Made by a program: the position numbers and the translations under genes | From: an uncultured archaeon | GTDB taxonomy: Archaea; Nanobdellota; Nanobdellia; Woesearchaeales; ARS49 | DNA length: 56,920 bases | Assembly (NCBI GenBank): GCA_902385765.1 | Contig: CABMGU010000077.1 | Span: 1 to 56,920, forward strand | Reading direction: 5' to 3' | Notes under the pieces: model-generated | What the model saw: only the letters and a program-made list of their open reading frames with translations | Databases searched by the model: none | Told to the model about the DNA's origin: nothing | Shown: positions 6,595 to 14,907 of the stretch, one piece after another | Layout: every line of letters begins with the position of its first letter | How positions within the stretch are numbered: position 1 is the first letter of the stretch

Positions 6595-6675
6595 TTGCCA
6601 CTCTGCCTCGACTTGTGTTGAGATTTTTCTCTCCCCTTGCCTGTGCAGGGGAGAGAAAAATACAGAGCGGCGAAA
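6595..6675 (-). repeat. Cloverleaf-type intergenic repeat, copy 1 (inverted orientation)
   Basis: 81 bases that fold as an outer stem (TTGCCACTCTG at 6595-6605 with 6663-6674), a six-base-pair hairpin (CTCGAC at 6607-6612 with GTTGAG at 6617-6622) and a perfect 15-base-pair hairpin (6623-6637 with 6647-6661) whose core is CTCTCCCC/GGGGAGAG. Read on the minus strand the order matches the copies at 46677-46765 and 55029-55126, but the first small arm is missing. It lies between lgt (stop at 6687) and the cupredoxin-like gene start. Confidence 0.75.
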
Positions 6676-6686
6676 ATCAAGAAAAA

Positions 6687-7433
6687 TCAGTTGCGTCTAG
6701 TCCACACCAGCCAGACTCCTATCAGAAACACTGGTATCGTGAGCCATTGCCCCATTGTTAGTGGTCCGTAGTGTGGCATGTCCTTCAAAAACTCCACTGA
6801 TATCCTAAAGACCGAATACAGTATCATGAATATGCCGAAGAGCATTCCGTCTTTGAATTTCTTGTTTCGTAAAGAAAATAGTACTAAGAATATTATGATG
6901 TTGTATGCTGCTTCATAGAGTTGTGTTGGGTGTCTTGGTCCTTCTGCTCCCGGGAATACTACTCCCCACGGCAGTGTTGTCTGGATTCCGTACAATTCTC
7001 CGTTGATGAAATTGCCTATTCTGCCGAATGCGTTTCCCAGCGCGAGTGGAACGATGAACACATCTACTAATCGCAGGAACGGTATTCCTTTTTTTCTTGC
7101 ATACCAGTATCCTGCCAGCAGTATTCCGACAAATCCTCCGTGGAAGCTGAGCCCTCCTTCCCAGATGTAGAGTATTTTCCAGGGCTGGCTCAAATAGTAG
7201 CTCGGATCGTAGAATATTGCTTCGAACAGTCTTGCTCCTACTATCATTGCCACAACCAGAATTCCCATTAAATCGTCAAGTTCTTTTTCTGTGAGCTTTA
7301 TTTTCCCTTGCCTGATTGCTGCCCGTACATAGTAGTATGTTGCAATGAATGCTATTACGTACATCAGTCCGTACCATCTTATTTCAAGAGGTCCTAAGCT
7401 TAGTATTGTCGGGTTAAGTGCGTGTGTGAACAT
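6687..7433 (-). CDS. lgt: Prolipoprotein diacylglyceryl transferase
   Basis: 248 residues, about seven membrane segments. Lgt hallmarks: FHGG at 97-100, the signature GRIGNFINGELYG (137-149, with R138, N141 and E145) and HPTQLYE (168-174). The bacterial enzyme transfers diacylglyceryl from phosphatidylglycerol to the lipobox cysteine of preproteins. Here the lipid donor would have to be an archaeal ether lipid or another lipid. Four proteins in this window have L-x-A-C lipoboxes that would be clients. No LspA is seen. It overlaps the upstream membrane protein gene by 20 bases. Confidence 0.95.
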   Translation of the reverse strand: MFTHALNPTILSLGPLEIRWYGLMYVIAFIATYYYVRAAIRQGKIKLTEKELDDLMGILVVAMIVGARLFEAIFYDPSYYLSQPWKILYIWEGGLSFHGGFVGILLAGYWYARKKGIPFLRLVDVFIVPLALGNAFGRIGNFINGELYGIQTTLPWGVVFPGAEGPRHPTQLYEAAYNIIIFLVLFSLRNKKFKDGMLFGIFMILYSVFRISVEFLKDMPHYGPLTMGQWLTIPVFLIGVWLVWTRRN

Positions 7434-8175
7434 TTGTTGCTCTTGTTGTGTATACTTTTACAAGATTTATTCCGGTGAATAATATTATTGTTCCTATAAT
7501 CAGTGCTGCCTGCGCGTTTATCTTGTTTATCTGTGGCAGCATCAGCTGTATTGCAATGTAGAATGCTACGCCGATTATCAGTATCAGTATGCTTGTTTTC
7601 AGCGGTGTTCTGAACAGGGTTCCTGGCTTTAGTGTGGGGTAGCTGAAGAATGCCGTTATGCCAAGGAGCAGTGCTGCTGCAAACAGTATTTTTCCTCCTG
7701 TGTTTGTGGCGTTTTCAGCTATTTTTTGCATTAGCGCGTATCTTACTGATATTATGACGTCAAGGATTTTGTAAATGATGTATCCTGCCATCCAGATTAA
7801 ATTTATTCGTGCAAATCCCAGGAGATAATTGTGGTATCTGTCTTTTTTCTCGTTTATTTTCGTGATGAACCACCAGCTTGTTCCCTGGAATATGCAGTAT
7901 AATATGTAAGTCGTGGCAAAGAAGATTATTACCAGCAGTCCGAGATTTATCGTAAGCGGTTTTATTTCTGCGTCAAACAGGTGTTTTAGCAGCCCTGTTG
8001 GCTGTTCTGCCATTATGATTGACAGCTTGTTGATGATGAGTGTCGCGTAAGCTGTGATTTTTTCTCCTATTTTTGCCGTGTAGAATCCGTAAGCTATGAA
8101 GAATGTCACATCGACTACTATGGCTGTTATGAACAACAGCAGATTTTTTCTTATCAGTTTGAGTGTTTCAATCAT
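7414..8175 (-). CDS. Multi-pass membrane protein, unknown function
   Basis: 253 residues with about six transmembrane helices (near 12-32, 75-98, 128-150, 162-182, 192-212, 222-240) and an amphipathic stretch between helices 1 and 2. A GTSWWFITKINEKKDRYHNY loop is the most distinctive soluble segment. No enzymatic motif recognised. It sits between a 46-residue membrane peptide gene (ATGA overlap at 8172-8175) and lgt (20-base overlap), so the three are probably one operon and it may assist lipoprotein maturation, but that is context only. Confidence 0.75.
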   Translation of the reverse strand: MIETLKLIRKNLLLFITAIVVDVTFFIAYGFYTAKIGEKITAYATLIINKLSIIMAEQPTGLLKHLFDAEIKPLTINLGLLVIIFFATTYILYCIFQGTSWWFITKINEKKDRYHNYLLGFARINLIWMAGYIIYKILDVIISVRYALMQKIAENATNTGGKILFAAALLLGITAFFSYPTLKPGTLFRTPLKTSILILIIGVAFYIAIQLMLPQINKINAQAALIIGTIILFTGINLVKVYTTRATNVHTRT

Positions 8176-8312
8176 GTTGCGTTTATTGCCTGTTTTATTG
8201 CTTCCTGTACTGTTGGTGTTGGGAATATTTTGTCAAGGTTGAGCACGAATAGTGCCAGAAGCAGGAGTATTGTTGTTATCAGCAAGAGCGCATACAGGTC
8301 TTTTTTGTCCAT
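8172..8312 (-). CDS. Small single-span membrane protein
   Basis: 46 residues (starts MDKKDLYALLLITTILLLLA). One transmembrane helix at about 6-25 with a basic/acidic N-terminus, then a short tail ending in NAT. The stop codon overlaps the ATG of the next gene (ATGA), which is the main reason to call it. Head of the operon leading to lgt. No homologue recognised; it could be a small partner subunit of the multi-pass protein downstream. Confidence 0.6.
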   Translation of the reverse strand: MDKKDLYALLLITTILLLLALFVLNLDKIFPTPTVQEAIKQAINAT

Positions 8313-8366
8313 ATGACTGTTTTTATGGGGGATATATTTAAATATGCTTTATCGCTCTTGAAACGT

Positions 8367-11300
8367 ATGGGAGAAAAAGGGTTGATGGTTGTTTTAGTTG
8401 GTATTCTTAGTATCTGGTCTGTTTATGCTCAGGTTTGTCCCGGCTCTGTTACTGCTGATTTGACTTTGACTCAGGATATTACTTCTAATGGCAGCACCTG
8501 TATTACTATGGATAATGATAGTATTACTCTTGATTGTAATGGTTTTCATATCTTTTTTGACCCGAACGGCACTGGCGCAGATGGCGTGGTTGCCACTAAC
8601 CGCAAGAATATAACAGTTAAAAACTGCATTATTTTGGATATTAATGCTTCTGGCAGTGGTGGTACTGCAATTTTTTTCAACACTGTTAATAACAGCAGGA
8701 TAATCAATAATACTGTGCAGACGAACGGCACTGACAACAATCAGGCTGTTCCGCTCTTTGCCAGTGTTGGTAATAACATCACTGATAATACTATTAGAAC
8801 GCAGGGCAGTCTCGGTTCTAATTATGGTGTTACTCTGCTCTCGGGCTCTGTTAATAATATCGTCAGCCGCAACAATATTTCGACTAATGGCACAAGTGAT
8901 AATCCTGGAATTCGTAGCGGTGCTACAAATAACACTTTTACAAACAACATTATCATCACTAACGGCAGTGTTGGCACCAATCACGGCATATTTGTTGCTT
9001 CTTCAAATACCGGGTGCAATGTTTCCAACAACACTATTACTACTTCGGGAGGAACAGGCAATGAGGGGATTCATATTGTTGGTCCTGTTTCAAATTGTTT
9101 CATCCAGTTTAATACCATATTTACCGGCGGCGTAACTAATAATTTTGGAATTGCGACGAGCGGACCCGGAATTTCCCTTAATATCATCAATGGCAACCGC
9201 ATTATTACCAATGGCTCAGGAACAACTAATCATGGAATAAATTTTGCAAGCGGCCTTAATAATCGCTTCATAAATAATAATATTACTACAGACGGCAGTC
9301 TTGGAAGTAATTACGGAATCCGCATAACTGCTTCGACATTAAATAATTCTTTTGATGGCAATATTATAAAAACCAATGGTGTGTTGAGTTCTGGAATTTT
9401 CATTTCCGGAAGCAATATGGCGTTCAATAATACTTTGCTTGACAATCCTGTTGAGTGGATTAATTCGACCGGCGCCGCATCCTCTGATAATTTTACTAAT
9501 ACGACATTCAGTATGCCTGATGGCAGTATTGATATCCTTCCGCTTGCTCAGATTGTGGGCATTCAGGATATTACTAAAAGCAAGCTTAACATTTCGTTTA
9601 ACAACGCTTTCCTTAATAGCACCAATCTTTCAGCTTTGAACAAGAGTGCTCAAATCACTTTGAATAATTTGACGTTCAATAATCCCACTCCTTTGGTTGA
9701 TTTTGAGGATGATGGGATTTTTGAGAATTGTTTGAGCCCGATTTGCACTGAAGTAAGCTACAATAGCTCCAAGGATTTTGTTTTTAATGTTTCTCGTTTC
9801 ACTTCTTACAGCAGCGAGGAAACAATTGACTGCGGGGCGTTTTTGAGCAAAAGCTCCATTATGGTGGAAAATGCCGCAGGCAACGGCACCTGCATCACTT
9901 TTAATGCAAGCAATATCGTTTTTGACTGCAGGGGATTCTCGATTTTCTTCGATGCTAATGGTTCTGACAACGCGTCTGGCGTGCTTGCACAAGATTTCAC
10001 CAATGTTACTGTTAAGAACTGCATTATTGACGATGTTAACAGCAGCGGCGCATTTGGAATTGGGATTAATTTTGTGAATGTGTCTTTCAGTTCCATCTTC
10101 AATAATACCGTTTATACCAACGGCACTAACAACAACTATGGCATTAATATTGAGTCATCAATCAGCAATACTGTTGCGAACAACATCATACACGCTCTTG
10201 GAAGCACAGACAGCAATTTTGGAATCAACTTGTTTGGTGCTGACAATTTGTTTGATAGTAATAATATCACTGCAGATGGAACATTTAGTTATGGAATTTT
10301 GATTTCTGGCTCAAACGGCTCTCTTTTCAATAATACCTTGCTTGATAATCCTGATGAATGGATTAATGTGAGTGATGATAGCCAGAATAATTTTTCAAAT
10401 ACTACTTTCCGTCAGACTTTTGGAAGTATTGATATTTTGCCTGAGGTTCAGATTAATGGCTCGCAGGACGTTACGAAAAGCAGGCTTAACATTTCATTCA
10501 ATAGTGCCTTCCTGAACAGCACGAACTTGAGCTTTTTCAACACCACCGCGGTTATAACTCTCAACAGTCTTTTATTTGTGCATCCTCACCCCATTGTTGA
10601 TTTTGAGGACGATGGAAGCTTTATTGATTGTCCTGCAAGTATTTGTACGAAATTGAGTTACCTCGGAGGAATTCTGGTTTTTAATACTAGCAGGTTTACG
10701 GATTATTCTTCTCACGAAGATGTTCTTATCAAGACGGACAATCCTGATCCTGTAAGTGTGAATGGTGTGTTGAATTATACTATTTTGATTAGTCTTAACG
10801 GCTGTGATTGCTTACAGGGTGATAATCTCACCAACATCACCATTGTAGATGCTTATCCTGCAGGCACTGTTTTCATTAATTCCAGTCCTGCGCCTGATAA
10901 TGGCACTAATAATACCTTCAGCTTGGGCAATCTCAGTGTTGGTCAGGAAGCAAGTGTTAATATTTCTGTGCTTGTTCTTCCTGTGTTTTCTAATGGCACA
11001 ATTATCACTAATTTTGTTAATATGACTTTCCAGAATGAGTCTAATTCGACTATTACTGTTAGTTTTTCTGAGAACACTACTGTTTTGGCGCCTGTCCCTC
11101 CTACGCCCACCCCAAGTGGCGGAGGCGGTGGTGGTGGTTCAAAGGTTCAAACATTGATTTGCCCGTCGTACTGTAACGAGTCCAGGTATGCGGGTGTGTA
11201 TGTTTGCCAGAGCGAGGCGTGCACTGCTTTAAGACCAGCTCCCGAGGTTCCTGCTCCTGTAGCGCTTCCATCTTTTAATTTGCCTGAAAGAGTTGAAAAA

Positions 11301-11492
11301 GTGCAGGAACCTGTTGCTGAAGCGAAAAAGCCTGAAATTCCTCATCATCTTCCTTCTCTGCCTCCGGTTCAAAGACCGAGTTCTGTTTCGTTTGAGAATG
11401 ATAGGCTTCCGGTATCTTTGATTGTTGGGTTTGCAGCTCTTATTGTTTTGATTGTCTTTTCTACTGCTTATCTTATGTTCAGGCAAGTCTGA
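8367..11492 (+). CDS. Large surface protein with two beta-helix regions, DUF11-like domain and C-terminal anchor
   Basis: About 1041 residues. The TATA element at 8332-8345 excludes the in-frame ATG at 8313 and supports 8367. Signal peptide (LMVVLVGILSIWSVYA), then two parallel beta-helix regions built from repeated N-N-x-I/F and NGT/NGS turns with dozens of N-x-S/T sequons. Each region ends in the same closing module (LLDNPxEWIN ... SIDILP ... DVTKSxLNISFN ... VDFEDDG), so the protein arose by internal duplication. Next comes a DUF11-like beta-sandwich (DNPDPVSVNGVLNYTILI), a Gly-rich linker, a Cys-containing segment, a Pro-rich stalk and a final transmembrane helix. Probably an N-glycosylated cell-surface fibre or polysaccharide-binding protein. 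Confidence 0.85.
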   Translation: MGEKGLMVVLVGILSIWSVYAQVCPGSVTADLTLTQDITSNGSTCITMDNDSITLDCNGFHIFFDPNGTGADGVVATNRKNITVKNCIILDINASGSGGTAIFFNTVNNSRIINNTVQTNGTDNNQAVPLFASVGNNITDNTIRTQGSLGSNYGVTLLSGSVNNIVSRNNISTNGTSDNPGIRSGATNNTFTNNIIITNGSVGTNHGIFVASSNTGCNVSNNTITTSGGTGNEGIHIVGPVSNCFIQFNTIFTGGVTNNFGIATSGPGISLNIINGNRIITNGSGTTNHGINFASGLNNRFINNNITTDGSLGSNYGIRITASTLNNSFDGNIIKTNGVLSSGIFISGSNMAFNNTLLDNPVEWINSTGAASSDNFTNTTFSMPDGSIDILPLAQIVGIQDITKSKLNISFNNAFLNSTNLSALNKSAQITLNNLTFNNPTPLVDFEDDGIFENCLSPICTEVSYNSSKDFVFNVSRFTSYSSEETIDCGAFLSKSSIMVENAAGNGTCITFNASNIVFDCRGFSIFFDANGSDNASGVLAQDFTNVTVKNCIIDDVNSSGAFGIGINFVNVSFSSIFNNTVYTNGTNNNYGINIESSISNTVANNIIHALGSTDSNFGINLFGADNLFDSNNITADGTFSYGILISGSNGSLFNNTLLDNPDEWINVSDDSQNNFSNTTFRQTFGSIDILPEVQINGSQDVTKSRLNISFNSAFLNSTNLSFFNTTAVITLNSLLFVHPHPIVDFEDDGSFIDCPASICTKLSYLGGILVFNTSRFTDYSSHEDVLIKTDNPDPVSVNGVLNYTILISLNGCDCLQGDNLTNITIVDAYPAGTVFINSSPAPDNGTNNTFSLGNLSVGQEASVNISVLVLPVFSNGTIITNFVNMTFQNESNSTITVSFSENTTVLAPVPPTPTPSGGGGGGGSKVQTLICPSYCNESRYAGVYVCQSEACTALRPAPEVPAPVALPSFNLPERVEKVQEPVAEAKKPEIPHHLPSLPPVQRPSSVSFENDRLPVSLIVGFAALIVLIVFSTAYLMFRQV

Positions 11493-11532
11493 TAAGCTTT
11501 ATATATCTGCCCGGCTTATTTTTTGTAAAAAG

Positions 11533-12696
11533 ATGGTGCATGTGTCTGAGCGTGAGGAGCAGTTGCCTGATCAGGTTATTGAGAAGCTTATTGAAATAAT
11601 GGTTGAGCACCCTGATGTTTTGTCTCTTGGTCCTGGCGAGCCTGACTTCCCGCTGCCTAAGCCTCTGGTTTCTGAAGTGAAGCGTCTTTCCAATCAGGCT
11701 AATCATTATTCTCCTGCAGGCGGTTTGCACGAGCTGAGGGAAGCTATTTGCAGGAAAGTGAGGCGTGACAATCATATCAAGGCTTCACCTCATAATATCG
11801 TGGTTACCTGCGGTGCTCAGGAGGCTTTGCTGCTGTCTGCTGCCTGCACTTTGGATGTTTCTGAGCAGATTTTACTGCCTAATCCTGGCTTTATGGGCTT
11901 CCTGCCTTGTTTTGAGTTGTTTAATGCTGGAATCAGGTTTTATGATTTGAAGGAAGAGCGCGCGTTTGAGCCTGATCCTGATGAGATTAAAAAGCAGGTT
12001 GATTCCAGGAAGACGAAAGTTATTTTGCTGAACTCTCCTGCAAATCCTACCGGCAACGTCATCAGCAAAAAAGTGCTGGAAGAGATTGCTGATATTGCTG
12101 TTGAGTACAATTTGTCAATTTTCTCTGATGAGGCTTATGAAAAGATTGTTTATGACGATGCAAAGCACGTCAGCATTGGCAGTCTGAATGGTATGGCTGA
12201 CCGGGTGTTTACCTGCCAGTCTTTTTCAAAGTCTTTTGCAATGTGCGGTTTCCGTCTGGGCTATGTTGTTGCTCCTGATAAGGTTGCAGAAGCGATAAAG
12301 AAGACTCACATTTACACCTCCATCTGCGCTCCGACTATTTCCCAAAAGCTCGGCATTAAAGCGTTGTCTCTTTCAAGCAAGTATACTCAAGCGATGGTAA
12401 AAGAGTACGACAAAAGAAGAAAAGTCATTGTCCCGCGTCTGAACCAGATGGGTCTTTCCACTCCTAATCCTAAGGGTGCTTTTTACACCTTTTCAAACAT
12501 CAGCCATATCAATACGTCCAGCAAGCGTTTTGCTTTTGATTTGTTGAAGAAGCAGAAGGTTGCAGTTATTCCAGGTGTTGATTTTGGCAGTGAGGGCGAG
12601 GGTTATATCCGCTGTTCTTTTGCGGCTAAACTGCAAACAATTGAGAAAGCTCTTGATAAGATTGAGAAATATCTAACTTATAGCGAATCTCGTTAA
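11533..12696 (+). CDS. Fold-type I PLP-dependent aminotransferase (AspC family)
   Basis: 387 residues. Class I/II aminotransferase: LGPGEPDF near the N-terminus, NSPANPTGNV (substrate and PLP contacts), SDEAYEKIVYD (PLP Asp/Tyr) and SQSFSKSFAMCGFRLGY, where the Lys of SFSKS forms the Schiff base. RCSFA near the C-terminus supplies the Arg that binds the alpha-carboxylate. Likely aspartate or broad-range aromatic/alanine aminotransferase. The ATG at 11533 follows a TATA element (CTTTATATATC, about 11498-11508) by 25-30 bases, which rules out the longer in-frame start inside the preceding gene. Confidence 0.93.
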   Translation: MVHVSEREEQLPDQVIEKLIEIMVEHPDVLSLGPGEPDFPLPKPLVSEVKRLSNQANHYSPAGGLHELREAICRKVRRDNHIKASPHNIVVTCGAQEALLLSAACTLDVSEQILLPNPGFMGFLPCFELFNAGIRFYDLKEERAFEPDPDEIKKQVDSRKTKVILLNSPANPTGNVISKKVLEEIADIAVEYNLSIFSDEAYEKIVYDDAKHVSIGSLNGMADRVFTCQSFSKSFAMCGFRLGYVVAPDKVAEAIKKTHIYTSICAPTISQKLGIKALSLSSKYTQAMVKEYDKRRKVIVPRLNQMGLSTPNPKGAFYTFSNISHINTSSKRFAFDLLKKQKVAVIPGVDFGSEGEGYIRCSFAAKLQTIEKALDKIEKYLTYSESR

Positions 12697-12769
12697 TTAT
12701 TGAATTTCTGAGATTCGCTAGAATGGCAAATTGCATGTGAAAAATTCCAAAATTTCGCAATTTGCCATT
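12681..12769. terminator. Two stacked hairpins between convergent genes
   Basis: First hairpin: 12681-12691 pairs perfectly with 12710-12720 (11 bp, TAGCGAATCTC). Second: 12722-12734 pairs perfectly with 12757-12769 (13 bp, AATGGCAAATTGC). They fill the space between the aminotransferase stop (12696) and the stop of the convergent gene (12768), and each stem overlaps one gene end. A bidirectional terminator or 3'-end protecting structure is the simplest reading; archaeal termination does not require such hairpins. Confidence 0.5.
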
Positions 12770-13499
12770 AGGCTGCTTCTGCTCTTGGCCGGATATCTTT
12801 GAATGCGCCTGCTTTTCTTTCATCAACTGGTCTGAGTCCGAGTTTTAAAAGCTGGTCTATCCAGAATCCCATGCTTGTCATTGCATTTTTTGCAGCCCGC
12901 ACCAGATTAATATTTTGTTCTCTTAGTTCCTCTAATTCCGGTGCTTTCAGTGTTTCCAGCAGTCTTGGTGCTTCGAGGTTGAACTTGTCAAGATACTGTC
13001 CTACTGCTGACCTGTTTTGGTCGTACATTACAACTTCTTTTAATAAGCCCGGAGAATCTCTTTTCACGTCTTCCAATTCTTGGAAAAACTTTTTTATCTG
13101 GTTTGAATAATCATTCAGTCCTGCGCAATTGTACCATATTCTCTTGACTTCTTCTTCTTTTTGCGGCGGTATTTTTGGAACTTCCGGAACATCTCGCATT
13201 TGTATGAAACCTTCGTGCCATTCTCCTTTTTGTGTTAAAAATGAGCGTGCGCTTTCAATCCAGCCTCTTGCTGCAAGGAATTTGTTTCTGTTTTTTTGTA
13301 TGAACTCTTTTAATTGTGGATTTATTTCCGGGTTCAGGATATTGTTAAAATTGATTATGGATATCTGCACGAGTTCAACATATTGTTTCATGTCCTCTTT
13401 TCCGTATTTCTCCCTTATCATCTCATAAAGAAACGAGTCAGCTTCAATTTCCATCAGGGCGTCGTATTCTGCATATTTGGTGCGTGCTGGTTTTAGCAT
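12768..13499 (-). CDS. Predicted alpha-helical protein, unknown function
   Basis: 243 residues, predicted helical throughout, no membrane segment or signal. Notable pieces are an acidic N-terminal part (EYDALMEIEADSFLYEMI), a linker with VPEVPKIPP near residue 112, and an EEEVKRIWYNCAGLN segment. It may be distantly related to the helical protein at 2822-3598 through an E-E-x-x-K-R-x-W pattern, but this is weak. It lies alone between convergent and codirectional genes; no function can be assigned. Confidence 0.7.
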   Translation of the reverse strand: MLKPARTKYAEYDALMEIEADSFLYEMIREKYGKEDMKQYVELVQISIINFNNILNPEINPQLKEFIQKNRNKFLAARGWIESARSFLTQKGEWHEGFIQMRDVPEVPKIPPQKEEEVKRIWYNCAGLNDYSNQIKKFFQELEDVKRDSPGLLKEVVMYDQNRSAVGQYLDKFNLEAPRLLETLKAPELEELREQNINLVRAAKNAMTSMGFWIDQLLKLGLRPVDERKAGAFKDIRPRAEAA

Positions 13500-13530
13500 A
13501 TTCGTATTTAATGAAATGTTCTTTTTAAAT

Positions 13531-14907
13531 CTATACTGCTCTTATGCAGATGTGCTGCGGCGATTCCATGCAGTAATGCGTGTATGCTGCCAGTGCCCTT
13601 ACTGCATTTTCAGGGAATGTGAAGCATGGTATTCCTGTTGCTTCGAATTGTTTTTTGAGTTTGATTGCGTAATCACTTCCTGTTGTTACGAGGACTATTG
13701 GCTTGTGTGCTTTTGCATAATATTCTCTGACTACCTGCACTAAGCTTTCGTCCAGTAATGGTGTTTGCGTTAGTGCGACCAGTATTATGCTGTCGTTGTT
13801 TGTATCTTTTAGTGCTGCTTCCAGCGCCAGTTTGTATCTTTCTGTTGTTGCGTCTCCGAGAACGTCTATCGGGTTGTCAAGTATTACTGTTGGCGGGAAT
13901 ATTTTTTGTAGTGCCTTGATTGGTCTGCCTGCCTGCGCCAGTTTTAATCCGTAATGGACTGTTGCATCAGCAGTGAGGATTCCGTATCCTCCGCCGTTTG
14001 TTATGATTTGTACTTTGTCTCCGCACGCTTTGACTTTCATTTTTTCAAGTAATTTCGCGAATTCAAATAGTTCTTCCATTTTGTGAGCTATTATCAGGTT
14101 TGCCTGCTTGAATGCTCCGTAGTAGACGTCTGCGCTTCCTGCGAGCGCTCCTGTGTGGCTTTTTGCTGCTTTGGCTCCTGCTTCTGTTATTCCTCCTTTG
14201 ATGATAACGATTGGCTTTTTGCATTTTTTTGCTGTTTCCAGGAATTTTTTGCCGTTTTGCACCTGTTCTACGTATATGCAGATGATTTTTGTGTCTGGGT
14301 CTTTTGAGAAATACTCATGTATGTCGCTTTCATCCACGTTTGCTGCGTTTCCGTAGCTTGCGAACTTTGCAAATCCGTAATTCTCGTGCGCTGCTAAATC
14401 AAGTACTGCGCTTCCTGTTGCTCCGCTTTGTGTTATGAAGGATATTGTTCCTGGCTGTGGTCTTTGGAGTCTTTCTTTTGGCAGGAATAAGGTGTCCATA
14501 TGGGTGTGCGCGTCAAATATTCCCAGGCAGTTTGGTCCTATGCAGGTTATTTTGTTGCCTTTTAGCTTGTCCTGCAGGTCTTTTTCGAGTTTTGTGTTTC
14601 CTGTTTCTTTGAATCCTGCGCTGATGATGACGACGTGTCTTATGTCTTTTTTTCCGCACTGGTCAAGTATTGCAGGTATTGTTTCTGCCGGTGTTGCTAT
14701 TATTGCAAGTTCTGGTTTTGCTGGTATTTGTATTACGCTTTCATAGCTTTTCATTCCGAGTATCTTGTCTGCTTTTGGGTTCACCGGATAAAGTTCAAAA
14801 TCTCGTCCCATTAGTTGTTTCATTATTGTATTTCCTATTTTTCCGGGGGTTCTGCTTGCGCCTATGATTGCTATTTTCTTTGCGTGGAAGAATGGTTCGA
14901 GGTTCAT
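13531..14907 (-). CDS. acdA: ADP-forming acyl-CoA synthetase, alpha subunit
   Basis: 458 residues: CoA-binding Rossmann domain (IAIIGASRTPGKIGN, about 12-26), succinyl-CoA ligase-like domains (TQSGATGSAVLD; CIGPNCLGI) and the phosphohistidine loop KSHTGALAGS with H251. The enzyme couples acyl-CoA cleavage to ATP synthesis from ADP and phosphate, the usual archaeal route from acetyl-CoA to acetate. The beta (ATP-grasp) subunit is encoded at 17030-17629 on the other strand. The ATGA overlap (14904-14907) with the upstream ligase gene ties it to an acyl-activating operon, so its acyl substrate may not be only acetate. Confidence 0.93.
   Translation of the reverse strand: MNLEPFFHAKKIAIIGASRTPGKIGNTIMKQLMGRDFELYPVNPKADKILGMKSYESVIQIPAKPELAIIATPAETIPAILDQCGKKDIRHVVIISAGFKETGNTKLEKDLQDKLKGNKITCIGPNCLGIFDAHTHMDTLFLPKERLQRPQPGTISFITQSGATGSAVLDLAAHENYGFAKFASYGNAANVDESDIHEYFSKDPDTKIICIYVEQVQNGKKFLETAKKCKKPIVIIKGGITEAGAKAAKSHTGALAGSADVYYGAFKQANLIIAHKMEELFEFAKLLEKMKVKACGDKVQIITNGGGYGILTADATVHYGLKLAQAGRPIKALQKIFPPTVILDNPIDVLGDATTERYKLALEAALKDTNNDSIILVALTQTPLLDESLVQVVREYYAKAHKPIVLVTTGSDYAIKLKKQFEATGIPCFTFPENAVRALAAYTHYCMESPQHICIRAV

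Noticed and set aside
6623..6661. Long perfect hairpin taken as a simple intrinsic terminator of lgt.
   Set aside because: It has arms and outer stem in common with two other loci, and in those copies it lies in divergent promoter regions, so termination is not its general function.
8313..8366. Upstream ATG that would add 18 residues to the beta-helix surface protein.
   Set aside because: The TATA box at 8332-8345 lies downstream of it, so the transcript cannot include it; the signal peptide fits the 8367 start better.
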